A stretch of DNA of 64,000 bases, taken from positions 620,001 to 684,000 of the forward strand of contig CAVXOW010000005.1 in NCBI GenBank assembly GCA_963763485.1, given 5' to 3'. This DNA comes from CAWCKS01 sp963763485 (lineage in GTDB: Bacteria; Pseudomonadota; Alphaproteobacteria; Rhizobiales; Xanthobacteraceae). Positions 52,933 through 63,161 of the stretch are shown piece by piece. A program made the position numbers and the translations under genes. The stretch's first letter is position 1; each line of letters starts with the position of its first letter. Below the pieces are notes generated by a model that was not told the origin of the DNA, did not search any database, and worked only from the letters and a program-made list of their open reading frames with translations.

Positions 52933-55900
52933 CTATGCGCCCACCGCGATCTTCGGCCGTGCGGCCTCTTCCCGCGCCTTCAATTCCTTCAGGGCGCGGC
53001 GGAATTCGACCGGCATCACCTTGCGGAATTTCGGCACATAAGCCTTCCAGTCGGCGAGGATCGCCTTGGCCCGCACCGACCCGGCCAGCCGGGCGTGCCG
53101 GGTGATCAGGATGTGCAGGCGCTCGACATCGAAGCTGGTCAGATCGGCCATCACGTCGACCCGGCCATGCGCCTCGAGGTCACCCATGTGATGGAACGCG
53201 GTCTCGTTGATCATCTCCTCCGACAGCACCGGCTCGAGCTCGACCATCGCCAGATTGCAGCGCTTGGCGAAGGTGTTGTCCTCGTCGAGCACATAGGCGA
53301 TGCCGCCCGACATGCCGGCCGCGAAGTTGCGTCCGGTGCGGCCGAGCACGACCACGACGCCGCCGGTCATGTACTCGCAGCAGTGATCGCCGGCGCCCTC
53401 GACCACCGCGATGGCGCCCGAGTTACGCACGGCAAAGCGTTCGCCGGCAACACCACGGAAGTAGCACTCGCCCTCGATCGCGCCGTACATCACGGTGTTG
53501 CCGACGATGATCGACTCTTCCGGTACGATCGCGGAGTTGGCCGGCGGCCGCACGATGATCTTGCCGCCGGAAAGACCCTTGCCGACGTAGTCGTTCGCTT
53601 CGCCCTCGAGATCGAAGGTTACGCCCCGTGCCAGCCAGGCGCCGAACGCCTGTCCCGCAGTGCCCTTCAGCTTCACGCTGATGGTATCGTGCGGCAGGCC
53701 TTCGTGGCCATAATGCTTGGCGACCACGCCGGACAGCATCGCGCCGGCGGAGCGGTTGGTGTTGTTGATCTCGGCGTCGATCTTGACCGGCGCGCCGCGA
53801 TCGATCGCGGCCTGTGCGTTGGCGATCAGGGTACGGTCCAGCACCTTCTCGAGGTGATGGTTCTGCGATTCGTTGCGGTAGATCGTGACACCCTTCGCCG
53901 CCTTCTGCTTGTAAAACAACTTCGAAAAGTCGAGGCCCTTGGCCTTCCAGTGCGCCACCACGGCATTCTGGTCGAGCATCTGGGCCTGGCCGATCATCTC
54001 GTTGAAGCTGCGATAGCCCAGCGCCGCCATGATCTCGCGGACTTCCTCGGCGACGAAGAAGAAGAAGTTGATGACGTGCTCGGGCTGGCCGACGAAGCGC
54101 TTGCGCAGCAGCGGATCCTGCGTTGCGACGCCGACCGGGCAGGTGTTGAGGTGGCACTTTCGCATCATGATGCAGCCGGCCGCGATCAACGGCGCGGTGG
54201 CGAAGCCGAACTCGTCGGCGCCAAGCAGCGCCCCGATCACGACGTCGCGCCCGGTGCGGAAGCCGCCATCGACCTGCACTGAGATGCGGCTGCGCAGCTT
54301 CTCGCGCACCAGGGTCTGGTGGGTTTCGGCAATGCCGATTTCCCACGGACTGCCGGCGTGCTTGATCGAGGTCAGCGGGCTTGCGCCGGTGCCGCCTTCG
54401 AAGCCGGAGATGGTGACGTGGTCGGCGCGCGCCTTGGCAACGCCAGCCGCAACAGTGCCGACGCCGACCTCGGAAACGAGCTTCACCGACACCAGGCCGT
54501 CCGGATTGACGTTCTTCAGGTCGTAGATCAGCTGCGCGAGGTCTTCGATCGAATAGATGTCATGGTGCGGCGGCGGCGAGATCAGGCCGACGCCCGGCGT
54601 CGAGTGGCGGACGCTGGCGATAACAGCATCGACCTTGTGGCCGGGCAACTGGCCGCCTTCGCCGGGCTTGGCGCCCTGCGCCATCTTGATCTGCATCATG
54701 TCGGAGTTGACGAGATACTCCGTGGTGACGCCGAAGCGGCCGGAGGCGACCTGCTTGATCGCCGAGCGCATCGAGTCACCGTTCGGCAGCGGCTTGAAAC
54801 GATCAGCTTCCTCGCCGCCTTCGCCGGTGTTCGACTTGCCGCCGATCCGGTTCATCGCAATCGCGAGCGTGGTGTGCGCCTCGCGCGAGATCGAGCCGAA
54901 CGACATCGCGCCGGTGGCGAAGCGCTTGACGATGTCCTTGGCCGGCTCGACCTGGTCGAGCGGCACCGGCTTGCGCTTGTCTTCCTCGGCGTTCTTGATG
55001 CGGAACAGGCCGCGGATCGTCAACAGCCGCTGCGACTGTTCATTGAGGATCTTGGCATAGGCGCGATAGCGGTCATGCGAGTTGCCGCGCACCGCGTGCT
55101 GCAGCAGCGACACTGATTCCGAGGTCCAGGCGTGGTCCTCGCCGCGCGTGCGGTAGGCATACTCGCCGCCGACGTCGAGCGCGGTCTTGAAGACCAGCGA
55201 GTCGCTGAACGCGTCGGCGTGACGCCGCGCGGTCTCTTCGGCAATCTCGGCAAGCCCAACGCCCTCGATGCGCGTGTGTGTGCCGGCAAAATATTTTGCG
55301 ACGAAATCGCTCTTGAGACCGACCGCGTCAAAAATCTGCGCGCCGCAATAGGACTGGTAGGTCGAGATGCCCATCTTGGACATCACCTTCATCAGGCCCT
55401 TGCCGATCGACTTGATGTAGCGCTTGAGGATCTCCTTCTCCTCGAGCTTGGCCGGCAGCTTGTCCTTGTTCGCGATCAGCGTCTCGAACGCGAGATAGGG
55501 GTTGATCGCCTCAGCCCCGTAGCCAGCAAGACAGGCGAAGTGATGCACCTCGCGCGGCTCGCCGGATTCGACGACGAGACCGACCGAAGTGCGCAAGCCG
55601 GTGCGGATCAGATGATGATGCACGGCGGCGCAGGCGAGCAGCGAGGGAATCGGAATCCGGTCGGAGCCCGCCATGCGGTCCGACAGGATGATGATGTTGA
55701 CGCCCTCGCGCACCGCGGCTTCAGCACGGCCGCACAATTCATCGAGTACCTGGTCCATGCCCGATGCGCCGAGGCCGGCATGAAAGGTTGTGTCGAGGGT
55801 GCGCGACATGAAATGCGATTCGGCGAGCGCCGAGATCGACTTGATCTTCTCGAGATCGGCGTCGGTCAGGATCGGCTGCCGCACCTCGAGCCGCTTGGTG

Positions 55901-57655
55901 TCAGCCATGCCCTTGAGGTCGAACAGGTTCGGCCGCGGCCCGATGATCGAGACGAGACTCATGACGAGTTCCTCGCGGATCGGGTCAATCGGCGGGTTCG
56001 TCACCTGCGCAAAGTTCTGCTTGAAGTAGGTGAACAACAGTTTCGACTTGTCCGACAGCGCCGAGATCGGCGTGTCGTTGCCCATCGAGCCGGTCGCCTC
56101 TTCGCCCAGCGTCGCCATCGGCGCCATCAGGATGTTGAGGTCTTCCTGGGTGTAGCCGAACACCTGCTGGCGATCGAGCAGCGCGAGGTTCGAGATCTGT
56201 GCGTTCGAGGGTACGTCGGGCAGCTCTTCGACCACGATCTGGGTGCCGGTCGAGCCACTCCTGATAGGGATGGCTCTTGGCGAGTTCGGCCTTGATCTCG
56301 TCGTCCGGAATGAGCCGGCCTTGCACGAGGTCGACGAGCAGCATCTTGCCGGGTTGCAGCCGCCACTTGGTGACGATGTGCTCTTCCGGGATCTTCAGCA
56401 CGCCCATCTCGGACGCCATCACGATGCGGTCGTCCGAGGTGACGAGATAGCGCGCCGGCCGCAAGCCGTTGCGGTCGAGCGTCGCGCCGATCTGGCGGCC
56501 GTCGGTGAATGCAATCGCTGCCGGTCCGTCCCACGGCTCCATCATCGCGGCGTGATATTCGTAGAACGCTCGGCGTTCCTCATCCATCAACGGGTTGCCG
56601 GCCCACGCTTCCGGAATCATCATCATCACGGCGTGAGCCAGCGAGTAGCCGCCCTGCACCAGGAATTCGAGCGAGTTGTCGAAGCAGGCGGTGTCGGACT
56701 GACCCTCATAGGAGATCGGCCAGAGACGGTTGATGTCTTCGCCGTACAGTTCGGACTGCACCGAGGCCTGGCGCGCCGCCATCCAGTTGACGTTGCCGCG
56801 CAGCGTGTTGATTTCGCCGTTGTGGGCAATCATCCGGTACGGATGCGCCAGCGACCAGGTCGGGAACGTGTTGGTCGAGAAGCGCTGATGGATGAGCGCA
56901 AGGGCGGTCTCGAAGTCCTCCTCGTGCAGGTCGGCGTAGTACTTGCCGAGCTGATCGGCGAGAAACATGCCCTTGTAGACCACGGTGCGGCACGACAGCG
57001 ACACCGGATAGTAGCCGGCGAGGTTGCGGTCGCGGCGCTGATAAATCGCGTGCGAGATCGTCTTGCGCAGGATGTAGAGCCGGCGCTCAAACTCCTCCTC
57101 GGTCTTGATGCGCGTGCCGCGGCCGATGAACACCTGCATATGGAACGGTTCGGTCGGCTTCACGCTTTCGCCAAGCGAGGCGTTGTCGGTCGGCACCTCG
57201 CGCCAGCCGAGCAGCGTCAGCTTCTCGGCCTTCACCTTCTCGGTGATGATACTCTTGATGACTTTGCGCCAGGCGGTATCGCGCGGCATGAACAGTGCGC
57301 CCACGGCATATTCGCCTGGCTGCGGCAACGCAAAGCCGAGTTCCTTGGCCTTGCGCGCGAAGAATGCGTGCGGGATTTGCACCAGGATGCCAGCGCCGTC
57401 GCCGAAGCGCGGGTCGGCGCCGACGGCGCCGCGATGCTCGAGGTTGCACAGGATTGATAGCGCATCAGAAACGATCTGATGCGACTTCTTGCCCTTGATG
57501 TTGGCGATAAACCCAACGCCGCAGGAATCCTTTTCGAGCGAAGGATCGTAAAGACCTTCGGCCGGCGGCCGGTACGAATGCTCGACCGGTTTGGTGGTTG
57601 GGTCCGCCAACAGCGCTTGCGTGGCGATCTGGCGCTCGAACCCTGACCCGCTCAT
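52933..57655 (-). pseudogene. gltB: Glutamate synthase large subunit, single frameshift
   Basis: About 1,573 residues when read across a +1 shift near 56246. A short propeptide precedes the catalytic Cys in EKDSCGVGFIANIKGKK; then the glutaminase domain, the central domain, the FMN/synthase domain (GGKSNTGEGGEEADRF, PGEGGQLPGHKVD, and iron-sulfur Cys in MMRKCHLNTCPVGVATQ) and the C-terminal GXGXG domain. The break lies between HPYQEWLDR and TQIVVEELPD; one extra C in cggcacc explains it. In a central nitrogen-assimilation gene a sequencing error is the likeliest cause. ATG at 57653-57655. Confidence 0.92.
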
Positions 57656-58062
57656 GCTCTAACCTCGTTACCCCCGACAGGTCGGTCATACTCGGCGGCG
57701 CACCTTGGGCGGTCGCGGCACCCTACGGGCCACCGCTCGCGAAAAGCGAGCCAAAATCAGAAGATGGCGGGTCCGGTCGCCAATGACCCCAAAGAGCGAC
57801 CTGCCTGCCAAACCCGGCACTGCAAACGCCGTGCCGATCAAACGGCAAATTGGGACAGCGTTACTGTCCTAAACGTCACACTGCCAAATTTTCCTTTACC
57901 ACACAAGCGCCGCGAAGTCCGCATCGCAACCTGAGCACGCTGCGTCCGTCGCGCTTTCCGCCCGAAAATGCACCAAGCGCGCCGCCGGCGGGTCCAAGCA
58001 CCGCCCAAATTGCGCTCGACTGTTCCAACTGGGCTGGTGGGCGCAAATCGAACGAGGGACCG

Positions 58063-58770
58063 ATGAGGAGCCATGGGATATCAGCGCCGATTTTGGCGCT
58101 GCTCGCGGCGACGCTTGCGCTTGGCGCCGCGGGTGCCGCGAATGCGCAGGGTGCACCGGTCTATATCGGGCCTGGCGCGCCGCCGCCGTTCGAACCGCCG
58201 CGTTACGTCCGGGCCGAGCCACTGCCGGATGACGTGCTGCTGCCGCAGGAGATTGTTGGCATCCTGCGCTCGACCGGATTCTCGCCGCTGTCAGCGCCGA
58301 TTCGGCGCGGGCGGTTCTACGTTGTCGCCGCGCTGCATCCCGACGGCGAAGACGGCCAGGTGACGATGGACGCGGTCACCGGGCGCTTCATCCGTTTCGT
58401 GCCTGCCGACCTGATCGGCCGCAGCATGGCATCGTATCCACCGCCAACCTATGTGCCGCCGCGGCGTGGGATCTTGCGCCCGCCGATGCCGCTGCCGGGC
58501 GTTGCCGCGCGAGCACCGACAACGACACCGGTGCCGACGGCCAGGCCGCCCGCCGCGTCCCAGGCGAACCCGCAGACCGCGAACGCTGCGACCACCAATC
58601 AGCCTGCTCAAACGCCTGCCGCCAAACCTGCGGACAGCAAGACGGCGAGCGCGAATGCGAGTGCAAAGCCGGCCGATCCGGTCGAAATCAAGCCAAGCTT
58701 CAGCAAACCGGCGGGAGGGCCGGCGTTGCTACCGATGAAGCCGATGCCACCGGCACAGGGTTTCGAATAA
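58063..58770 (+). CDS. Predicted secreted Pro/Ala-rich protein, unknown function
   Basis: 235 residues. A signal peptide (about 5-32, ending GAANAQ) leads to a small folded region (about 55-110: DDVLLPQEIVGILRSTGFSP, FYVVAALHPDGEDG, VTMDAVTGRFIRFVPAD) with a PepSY-like strand pattern, then a long Pro/Ala/Thr/Lys-rich tail. The ATG at 58063 is preceded by GAGGGA; the frame upstream is non-coding. It lies opposite to gltB and is followed by a strong terminator. Confidence 0.72.
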   Translation: MRSHGISAPILALLAATLALGAAGAANAQGAPVYIGPGAPPPFEPPRYVRAEPLPDDVLLPQEIVGILRSTGFSPLSAPIRRGRFYVVAALHPDGEDGQVTMDAVTGRFIRFVPADLIGRSMASYPPPTYVPPRRGILRPPMPLPGVAARAPTTTPVPTARPPAASQANPQTANAATTNQPAQTPAAKPADSKTASANASAKPADPVEIKPSFSKPAGGPALLPMKPMPPAQGFE

Positions 58771-58783
58771 CTCGGAAAACAGA

Positions 58784-58806
58784 GCGCCCCGGTCAAACCG
58801 GGGCGC
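58784..58806. terminator. Terminator hairpin between converging genes
   Basis: GCGCCCCGGT and ACCGGGGCGC form a 10-bp perfect stem with a 3-base loop, followed by ttcgcatttt. It serves the secreted-protein gene and, from the other side, the heat-shock gene. Confidence 0.75.
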
Positions 58807-58840
58807 TTCGCATTTTCGCCAGCTTACAAGCGCGGGCCGC

Positions 58841-59308
58841 TTAGGCCGCGGCTTTGGAGCTATCGATCACCTTCTCCGGCGAGCCGTTGCCGATCGGAAT
58901 GCTGCGCGGCTTCTTGGCTTCCGGAATCTCGCGGACGAGATCAACGTGAAGCAGGCCGTTCTCGAGCGCAGCGCTCTTCACCAGCACATGGTCGGCCAGC
59001 TGGAATACGCGCTCGAACGCGCGCGCGGCGATGCCACGATACAGCAGATCGGATTTCTCCTTGCCGTTCTCACCGGCGGATTTCTCACCCTTGATCGTCA
59101 GTGTGTTGTCGGTCGCGACGATCGACAGCTCGGGCTCGGAGAAGCCAGAGACCGCAACGCTGATCCGGTAAGCGTTTTCACCGGTGCGTTCGATGTTGTA
59201 GGGCGGGTAGCCGGGAGCGGCGTCGCCGGTCACCTGATCGAGCAGGGAAAACAGCCGGTCGAAGCCAATGGTGGAACGATAAAACGGAGCGAGATCAAAC
59301 GTACGCAT
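58841..59308 (-). CDS. Small heat-shock protein (Hsp20/alpha-crystallin)
   Basis: 155 residues. It has the IbpA-type N-terminus FDLAPFYRSTIGFDRLFSLL, the alpha-crystallin domain (about 38-125; YRISVAVSGFSEPELSIVAT, LLYRGIAARAFERVFQLADH, LENGLLHVDLVREIPE) and the C-terminal IPI oligomerisation motif in PRSIPIGNG. It is an ATP-independent holdase. The ATG at 59306-59308 has a GGAGGA site. In rhizobia such genes often carry ROSE thermometer leaders; the 5' leader here has GGAGGACTCC near the start that could pair, but no full ROSE element was identified. Confidence 0.93.
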   Translation of the reverse strand: MRTFDLAPFYRSTIGFDRLFSLLDQVTGDAAPGYPPYNIERTGENAYRISVAVSGFSEPELSIVATDNTLTIKGEKSAGENGKEKSDLLYRGIAARAFERVFQLADHVLVKSAALENGLLHVDLVREIPEAKKPRSIPIGNGSPEKVIDSSKAAA

Positions 59309-59559
59309 GGAGTCCTCCTGTTGAGCGACTGATGTTCGGGATCGTCCTTTTTGAAATCCGGCTCGCCGGATTTCCGCCAAAGGGCGCTCCCGCAGACGAC
59401 CCGCCGAATGGCCGGGCCTTCGTTCTGCGTGCAGCCTAGAACAGGCCTGCACATCGGTGATATGGGAGGGCCCGTTCGCCGTTCAAGAGGTTTTTCGGGC
59501 GCCGTTCCACCCTCGTTCCCCTTTGACTTGGCTGCATTTTCCCGCACGCTCCCGATTCG

Positions 59560-60507
59560 ATGTCGCTCGTTTCGATTCCCGCCAATCCGGTCCCTGAGGA
59601 TGCCGTCTCCGGGACGATCAAGACGCCGGACGGCGCCGAGATCCGCTTTGCGCGCTGGGCTCCGCCGGCCAATCGCAAGGGCACGGTGTGCATCTTCCAG
59701 GGCCGCAGCGAGTACATCGAAAAATATTTCGAGACCGTGCGCGACCTGCGCGAGCGCGGCTTTGCGGTCGCGACGATCGACTGGCGCGGGCAGGGCCACT
59801 CGTCGCGCCGCCTGCGCGATCCGCGCAAAGGCTATGTGCGCGACTTCGCCGACTACGAAATCGACATCGAGGCCTTCGTGCAGCAGATCGTGCTGCCGGA
59901 CTGCCCACCGCCGTTCTACGCGCTTGGGCATTCGATGGGCGGCGCCGTGCTGTTGCGCATCGCGCATGAGGGCAAGCGCTGGTTCGATCGCATCGTGCTG
60001 ACCGCGCCGATGATCGATCTGCCGGGACGCCGAACGTCGCTGCCAATTCGCATCTTGCTGAAATCGTTGCGCTGGATCGGACGCGGCGGGCAGTACATGC
60101 CGGGCGGCACCACCGAGCTGATGGGCAGCGCGACGTTCGTCAACAACCCGGTGACAAGCGATCCCGTGCGTTATGCGCGCAACGCCGCAATCCTCGCCGA
60201 GGATCCGACGCTCGGCCTTGCCGCGCCGACGATTGCGTGGCTCGACACCTCGTTTAAAGCGATGCGCGCGTTCAAGGCGATGGACTATCCCGGCCGGATT
60301 CGCCAGCCCGTGCTTATCCTGGCGGCGGGCGCCGACACCATCGTGTCGACGCCGGCGATCGAGGAGTTCGCCTATCATATGCGCGCTGGCTCTCAGATCG
60401 TGATCTCGGGATCGAAGCACGAGATCCTGCAAGAGCAGGATCGCTATCGCGAGCAATTCTGGGCGGCGTTCGACGCGTTTGTGCCCGGAACGCCGCTGTT
60501 CAAGTAA
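59560..60507 (+). CDS. Alpha/beta hydrolase, lysophospholipase/monoacylglycerol-lipase-like (S33)
   Basis: 315 residues. The nucleophile motif is ALGHSMGGAVLL (Ser at about residue 128), with TIDWRGQGHSSR and the C-terminal SGSKHEILQE carrying the catalytic His. The oxyanion region reads VCIFQGRSEYIEKYF, typical of PldB-like proteins. It should hydrolyse membrane lysolipids or acylglycerols. The ATG at 59560 lacks a clear ribosome site. The LysE-family gene follows after six bases, so they are likely co-transcribed. Confidence 0.9.
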   Translation: MSLVSIPANPVPEDAVSGTIKTPDGAEIRFARWAPPANRKGTVCIFQGRSEYIEKYFETVRDLRERGFAVATIDWRGQGHSSRRLRDPRKGYVRDFADYEIDIEAFVQQIVLPDCPPPFYALGHSMGGAVLLRIAHEGKRWFDRIVLTAPMIDLPGRRTSLPIRILLKSLRWIGRGGQYMPGGTTELMGSATFVNNPVTSDPVRYARNAAILAEDPTLGLAAPTIAWLDTSFKAMRAFKAMDYPGRIRQPVLILAAGADTIVSTPAIEEFAYHMRAGSQIVISGSKHEILQEQDRYREQFWAAFDAFVPGTPLFK

Positions 60508-60513
60508 TCTCGC

Positions 60514-61158
60514 ATGCTTGGCATCCAAAATCTTGGTATCCAGGACATCGCATTGTTTGTCGCGGCCGGATTGCTGCTCAACATGACGCCGGGACCGGAT
60601 ACGGCCTACATTGTCGGCCGCAGTGTTCAGCTCGGCTGGCGCGGCGGGGCCGCGGCCGCGCTCGGCATAGGTGCAGGCTGCCTTGTGCACATTGTTGCCG
60701 CGGCAGTTGGCCTGTCCGCGCTGCTTGCCGCCTCATCGACGGCCTTCGTCGTGGTGAAGTACGCCGGCGCAGCCTATCTCTGCTATGCGGGCCTGCGAAT
60801 GCTGCTCGTGCGTGGCGAGGTCAACGAGATCAGGCCAGCTGCGGAGATCGCGACGACTCGCGCCGTGTTCTGGCAGGGCGCGCTTACCAATGCGCTGAAC
60901 CCGAAGGTCGCCCTGTTCTTTCTCGCCTTCCTGCCACAGTTCGTCGGCGCGGCCTCGCCCAACAAGCCGTTGGCGTTTTTGCTGCTCGGCCTGCTGTTCG
61001 ACGTCAACGGCACGATCTGGAACCTCGGCGTCGCGGCGTTTGCTGCCCGTGCCGGTCGCGCCTTCCGCTCATCTGCGATGTCGGCGTGGATCAATCGGGC
61101 GCTCGGCGGGCTGTTTGTCTATCTCGGCATCCGCCTGGCACTGTTCGAAATGCCCTAG
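60514..61158 (+). CDS. LysE/RhtB-family exporter
   Basis: 214 residues with five to six membrane segments. The family start LLLNMTPGPDTAYIVGRSVQ and the central QGALTNALNPKVALFFLAFL are clear. It should export amino acids or derivatives. Its TAG stop lies in CTAG (61155-61158), which it shares with the oppositely oriented TSUP gene, so the two genes overlap tail to tail by four bases. Confidence 0.92.
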   Translation: MLGIQNLGIQDIALFVAAGLLLNMTPGPDTAYIVGRSVQLGWRGGAAAALGIGAGCLVHIVAAAVGLSALLAASSTAFVVVKYAGAAYLCYAGLRMLLVRGEVNEIRPAAEIATTRAVFWQGALTNALNPKVALFFLAFLPQFVGAASPNKPLAFLLLGLLFDVNGTIWNLGVAAFAARAGRAFRSSAMSAWINRALGGLFVYLGIRLALFEMP

Positions 61159-61913
61159 GCAAGTCGGGCGATCGTCGATCCGACGAGATACAATCCGAGC
61201 AGCAAGATGCCGACAAGGAACCAGCGACGGAACGCGTCGGCGTCGAGCCGCGCGCGCACCAGTTGTCCGATGACCATGCCGACGAAAGCGCCGGCCATCG
61301 CAATGCCGGCCGGCAACAGTGTCGCTGATGTGAGCAGGCCGGCGTCGGTTAGATTGTAGGTCATTGCGACGGTCGATACCGTGAAGAAGACGCCGAGCGC
61401 CTGCACCAGTTCGTCCTTCTCCATACCGACCGCCTGCATAAACGGCATCGACGGGATCACTTGCACGCCCGTGAAGGCGGCGACAAAGCCGGTGATAAGC
61501 CCGACGATGCCCCCGACGGCGTGCTCGCGCGCGCGCGACACGTGGAAGCGGACGTTGCCAAGCCCGATCGCTGCGTAGCTCATGAGCAGCACGCCGAGTA
61601 CGAGCGTGCCGTAACGCGCGTAAGTGCCGGTCATCAGTCCGGCGCCGAGCCAGATGCCGAGACAGACGCCGACCATCAACGGCCATAGCCGCTTGAAGAC
61701 GTCTCTCAGGTAGGGGCCTGCAAAAGTTTGCCAGATGTTGGTGACGATGGCCGGAACGATCACGATCGCCAGCGCCTGGGCGGGTGAGATGCGGGTCGCG
61801 AGCACCCCAATCGCAACGGTCGGCAGACCCAGGCCCAACAGGCCTTTGACGAAACCGGCGAGGATCAGAACCGCTCCGACCAGGAGCAGAAAGCTCGTGC
61901 TCGAGTCAGGCAT
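61155..61913 (-). CDS. TauE/SafE (TSUP) family membrane protein
   Basis: 252 residues with about eight membrane segments and the TSUP repeat glycine motifs (GFVKGLLGLGLPTVAIGVLA; GLITGFVAAFTGVQVIPSMP). It is a probable anion exporter. The ATG at 61911-61913 (MPDSSTSF) is chosen because the longer frame upstream is arginine-rich and overlaps the hisN-like gene in another frame. Eleven bases separate it from the hisN-like stop, so the two are likely co-transcribed. Confidence 0.88.
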   Translation of the reverse strand: MPDSSTSFLLLVGAVLILAGFVKGLLGLGLPTVAIGVLATRISPAQALAIVIVPAIVTNIWQTFAGPYLRDVFKRLWPLMVGVCLGIWLGAGLMTGTYARYGTLVLGVLLMSYAAIGLGNVRFHVSRAREHAVGGIVGLITGFVAAFTGVQVIPSMPFMQAVGMEKDELVQALGVFFTVSTVAMTYNLTDAGLLTSATLLPAGIAMAGAFVGMVIGQLVRARLDADAFRRWFLVGILLLGLYLVGSTIARLA

Positions 61914-61924
61914 TGCAGAACGTG

Positions 61925-62707
61925 TCAGCCCTGCAGGAGTTTGAGCGCCGCCTGATGCACGCGCGGATCGCCGGCTGCGACGATACGGCCGCCATTGTGG
62001 GCCGGCGCGCCGTCCCATGTCGTCACGATGCCGCCCGCGCCGGTGATGATCGGGACCAGTGCCGCGATGTCGTAGGATTTGAGTTCGGCTTCAATCACGA
62101 GGTCGATATGGCCCGCGGCCAGCATGCAATAGGCATAGCAATCGCCACCGTAGCGGGAGAGGCGGACCTGCTTCTCCACGCGGTCGAAGGCCGTGCGGTC
62201 GGCGCCGCGGAACATCTGCGGTGTCGTGGCGAACAATGTCGCATCGGCAAGCGACTCGCAGCGACGCACCGAGAGATGACGCAGACCGCCGTTCGCACCC
62301 CGGAAGTTTGCCGCGCCACCGTCGCCGAAAAAGCGTTCCCGAATGTAGGGTTGGTGCATCATGCCAAAGGCTGGCGCGCCGTTGTGCATGAGCGCGATCA
62401 GCGTGCCCCAGAGCGGCATCCCGGAGATGAAGGACTTTGTGCCGTCGATCGGGTCGAGCACCCAGACGTATTCGGCGTCAGCGCGCTCATCGCCGAATTC
62501 CTCGCCGACAATGCCATGTTGCGGGAATGTCGTGGTGATCAACCGGCGCATCGCCGCTTCGGCGGCGCGATCCGCCTCGGTGACCGGATCGAAGCCGACG
62601 CTGGTCTTGTTGTCGACGCCGAGTGAGGTGCGGAAGAACGGCAGGATGGTGTCGCCGGAGACTGTGGCCAACTTGTCGATGAAGGCGGCAAAATCGATGA
62701 CGGTCAC
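61925..62707 (-). CDS. hisN: Inositol-monophosphatase family enzyme, probable histidinol-phosphatase
   Basis: 260 residues. Metal and substrate motifs: GFDPVTEADRAAE, GIVGEEFG, YVWVLDPIDGTKSFI and the late AELKSYDIAALVPIITGAGG. Alphaproteobacterial HisN, which dephosphorylates histidinol phosphate, belongs to this family; a CysQ or SuhB-like role is possible. The GTG at 62705-62707 gives the family-like start MTVIDFAAFIDKL; the longer frame has no support. It precedes the TSUP gene and lies near an mmgR-type small RNA. Confidence 0.85.
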   Translation of the reverse strand: MTVIDFAAFIDKLATVSGDTILPFFRTSLGVDNKTSVGFDPVTEADRAAEAAMRRLITTTFPQHGIVGEEFGDERADAEYVWVLDPIDGTKSFISGMPLWGTLIALMHNGAPAFGMMHQPYIRERFFGDGGAANFRGANGGLRHLSVRRCESLADATLFATTPQMFRGADRTAFDRVEKQVRLSRYGGDCYAYCMLAAGHIDLVIEAELKSYDIAALVPIITGAGGIVTTWDGAPAHNGGRIVAAGDPRVHQAALKLLQG

Positions 62708-63036
62708 GAATGGCGCTCGTACGTTGACGTTGGCGAAACAGGCCAGCGTCGTTGATGGGCAAAGCCGGTATATAATCGTAGCACGCCATGCAATCGGGCT
62801 AACGCGATCCGGCAATGAGCCGTTGGATTGATGCCGCTGCACGAAATTGGGGATATCGTTACTGTCGCTAAACTTCCTTGCATGCTCACTTGTTCGATCG
62901 CTTCCGCTCTAACCGATTGAAAGCCGCCGAATTCTCCCCAAATTCCGCGGGTGGCGCGGGAACCGGCCATGCGTTTATTGCATGGGGAAATCTGCTTTGT
63001 CCCTTGATTTTTGTGCGCTGCGGCTCCATGTTGTTG
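62708..63036. other. Intergenic region between hisN-like gene and small RNA
   Basis: About 330 bp. It includes the promoter region of the hisN-like gene (minus strand) and, at 63003-63031, cttgat-N17-ccatgt, a weak -35/-10 match that could serve the small RNA. No protein gene is supported. Confidence 0.4.
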
Positions 63037-63131
63037 CGGTGCGGTAGCGCTTTGCGTTACCGCTGCCCTCCTTGGGCGTTTCCTCCCTAGACTTGGGCCG
63101 CTTGTTTACTCAAGCGGCCCCTTTTCTTTTC
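63037..63131 (+). ncRNA. Small RNA of the suhB/mmgR (alpha-r8) type
   Basis: Three stems in order: GCGGTA...TACCGC (63041-63063), GCCC-TCCTT-GGGC (about 63065-63077) with CTCC in the loop, the single-stranded GTTTCCTCCCTAGACTTG, and a Rho-independent terminator with perfect 10-bp arms GGGCCGCTTG/CAAGCGGCCC (63095-63120) and the tail CTTTTCTTTT. The TTTCCTCCCTAGACTTGG core and location between an inositol-phosphatase-family gene and an N-formylglutamate amidohydrolase gene match what I recall of the suhB/mmgR family. CCUCC motifs could pair with ribosome sites. The 5' end is approximate. Confidence 0.75.
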
Positions 63132-63161
63132 AGTCCAGTCTTTAAGCAAGGCAGGAAATCT

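Noticed and set aside
56230..56260. Programmed frameshift in gltB
   Set aside because: No slippery sequence or downstream structure was seen, and gltB is not known to use one; an inserted base is simpler.
59290..59340. ROSE-type RNA thermometer before the Hsp20 gene
   Set aside because: The leader has a GGAGGACTCC element near the start codon, but I could not find the expected multi-stem ROSE layout or its conserved anti-Shine-Dalgarno segment with confidence.
59230..60690. 486-codon open frame on the minus strand
   Set aside because: Covers the S33 hydrolase in antisense and runs into the Hsp20 gene in a wrong frame; no motifs.
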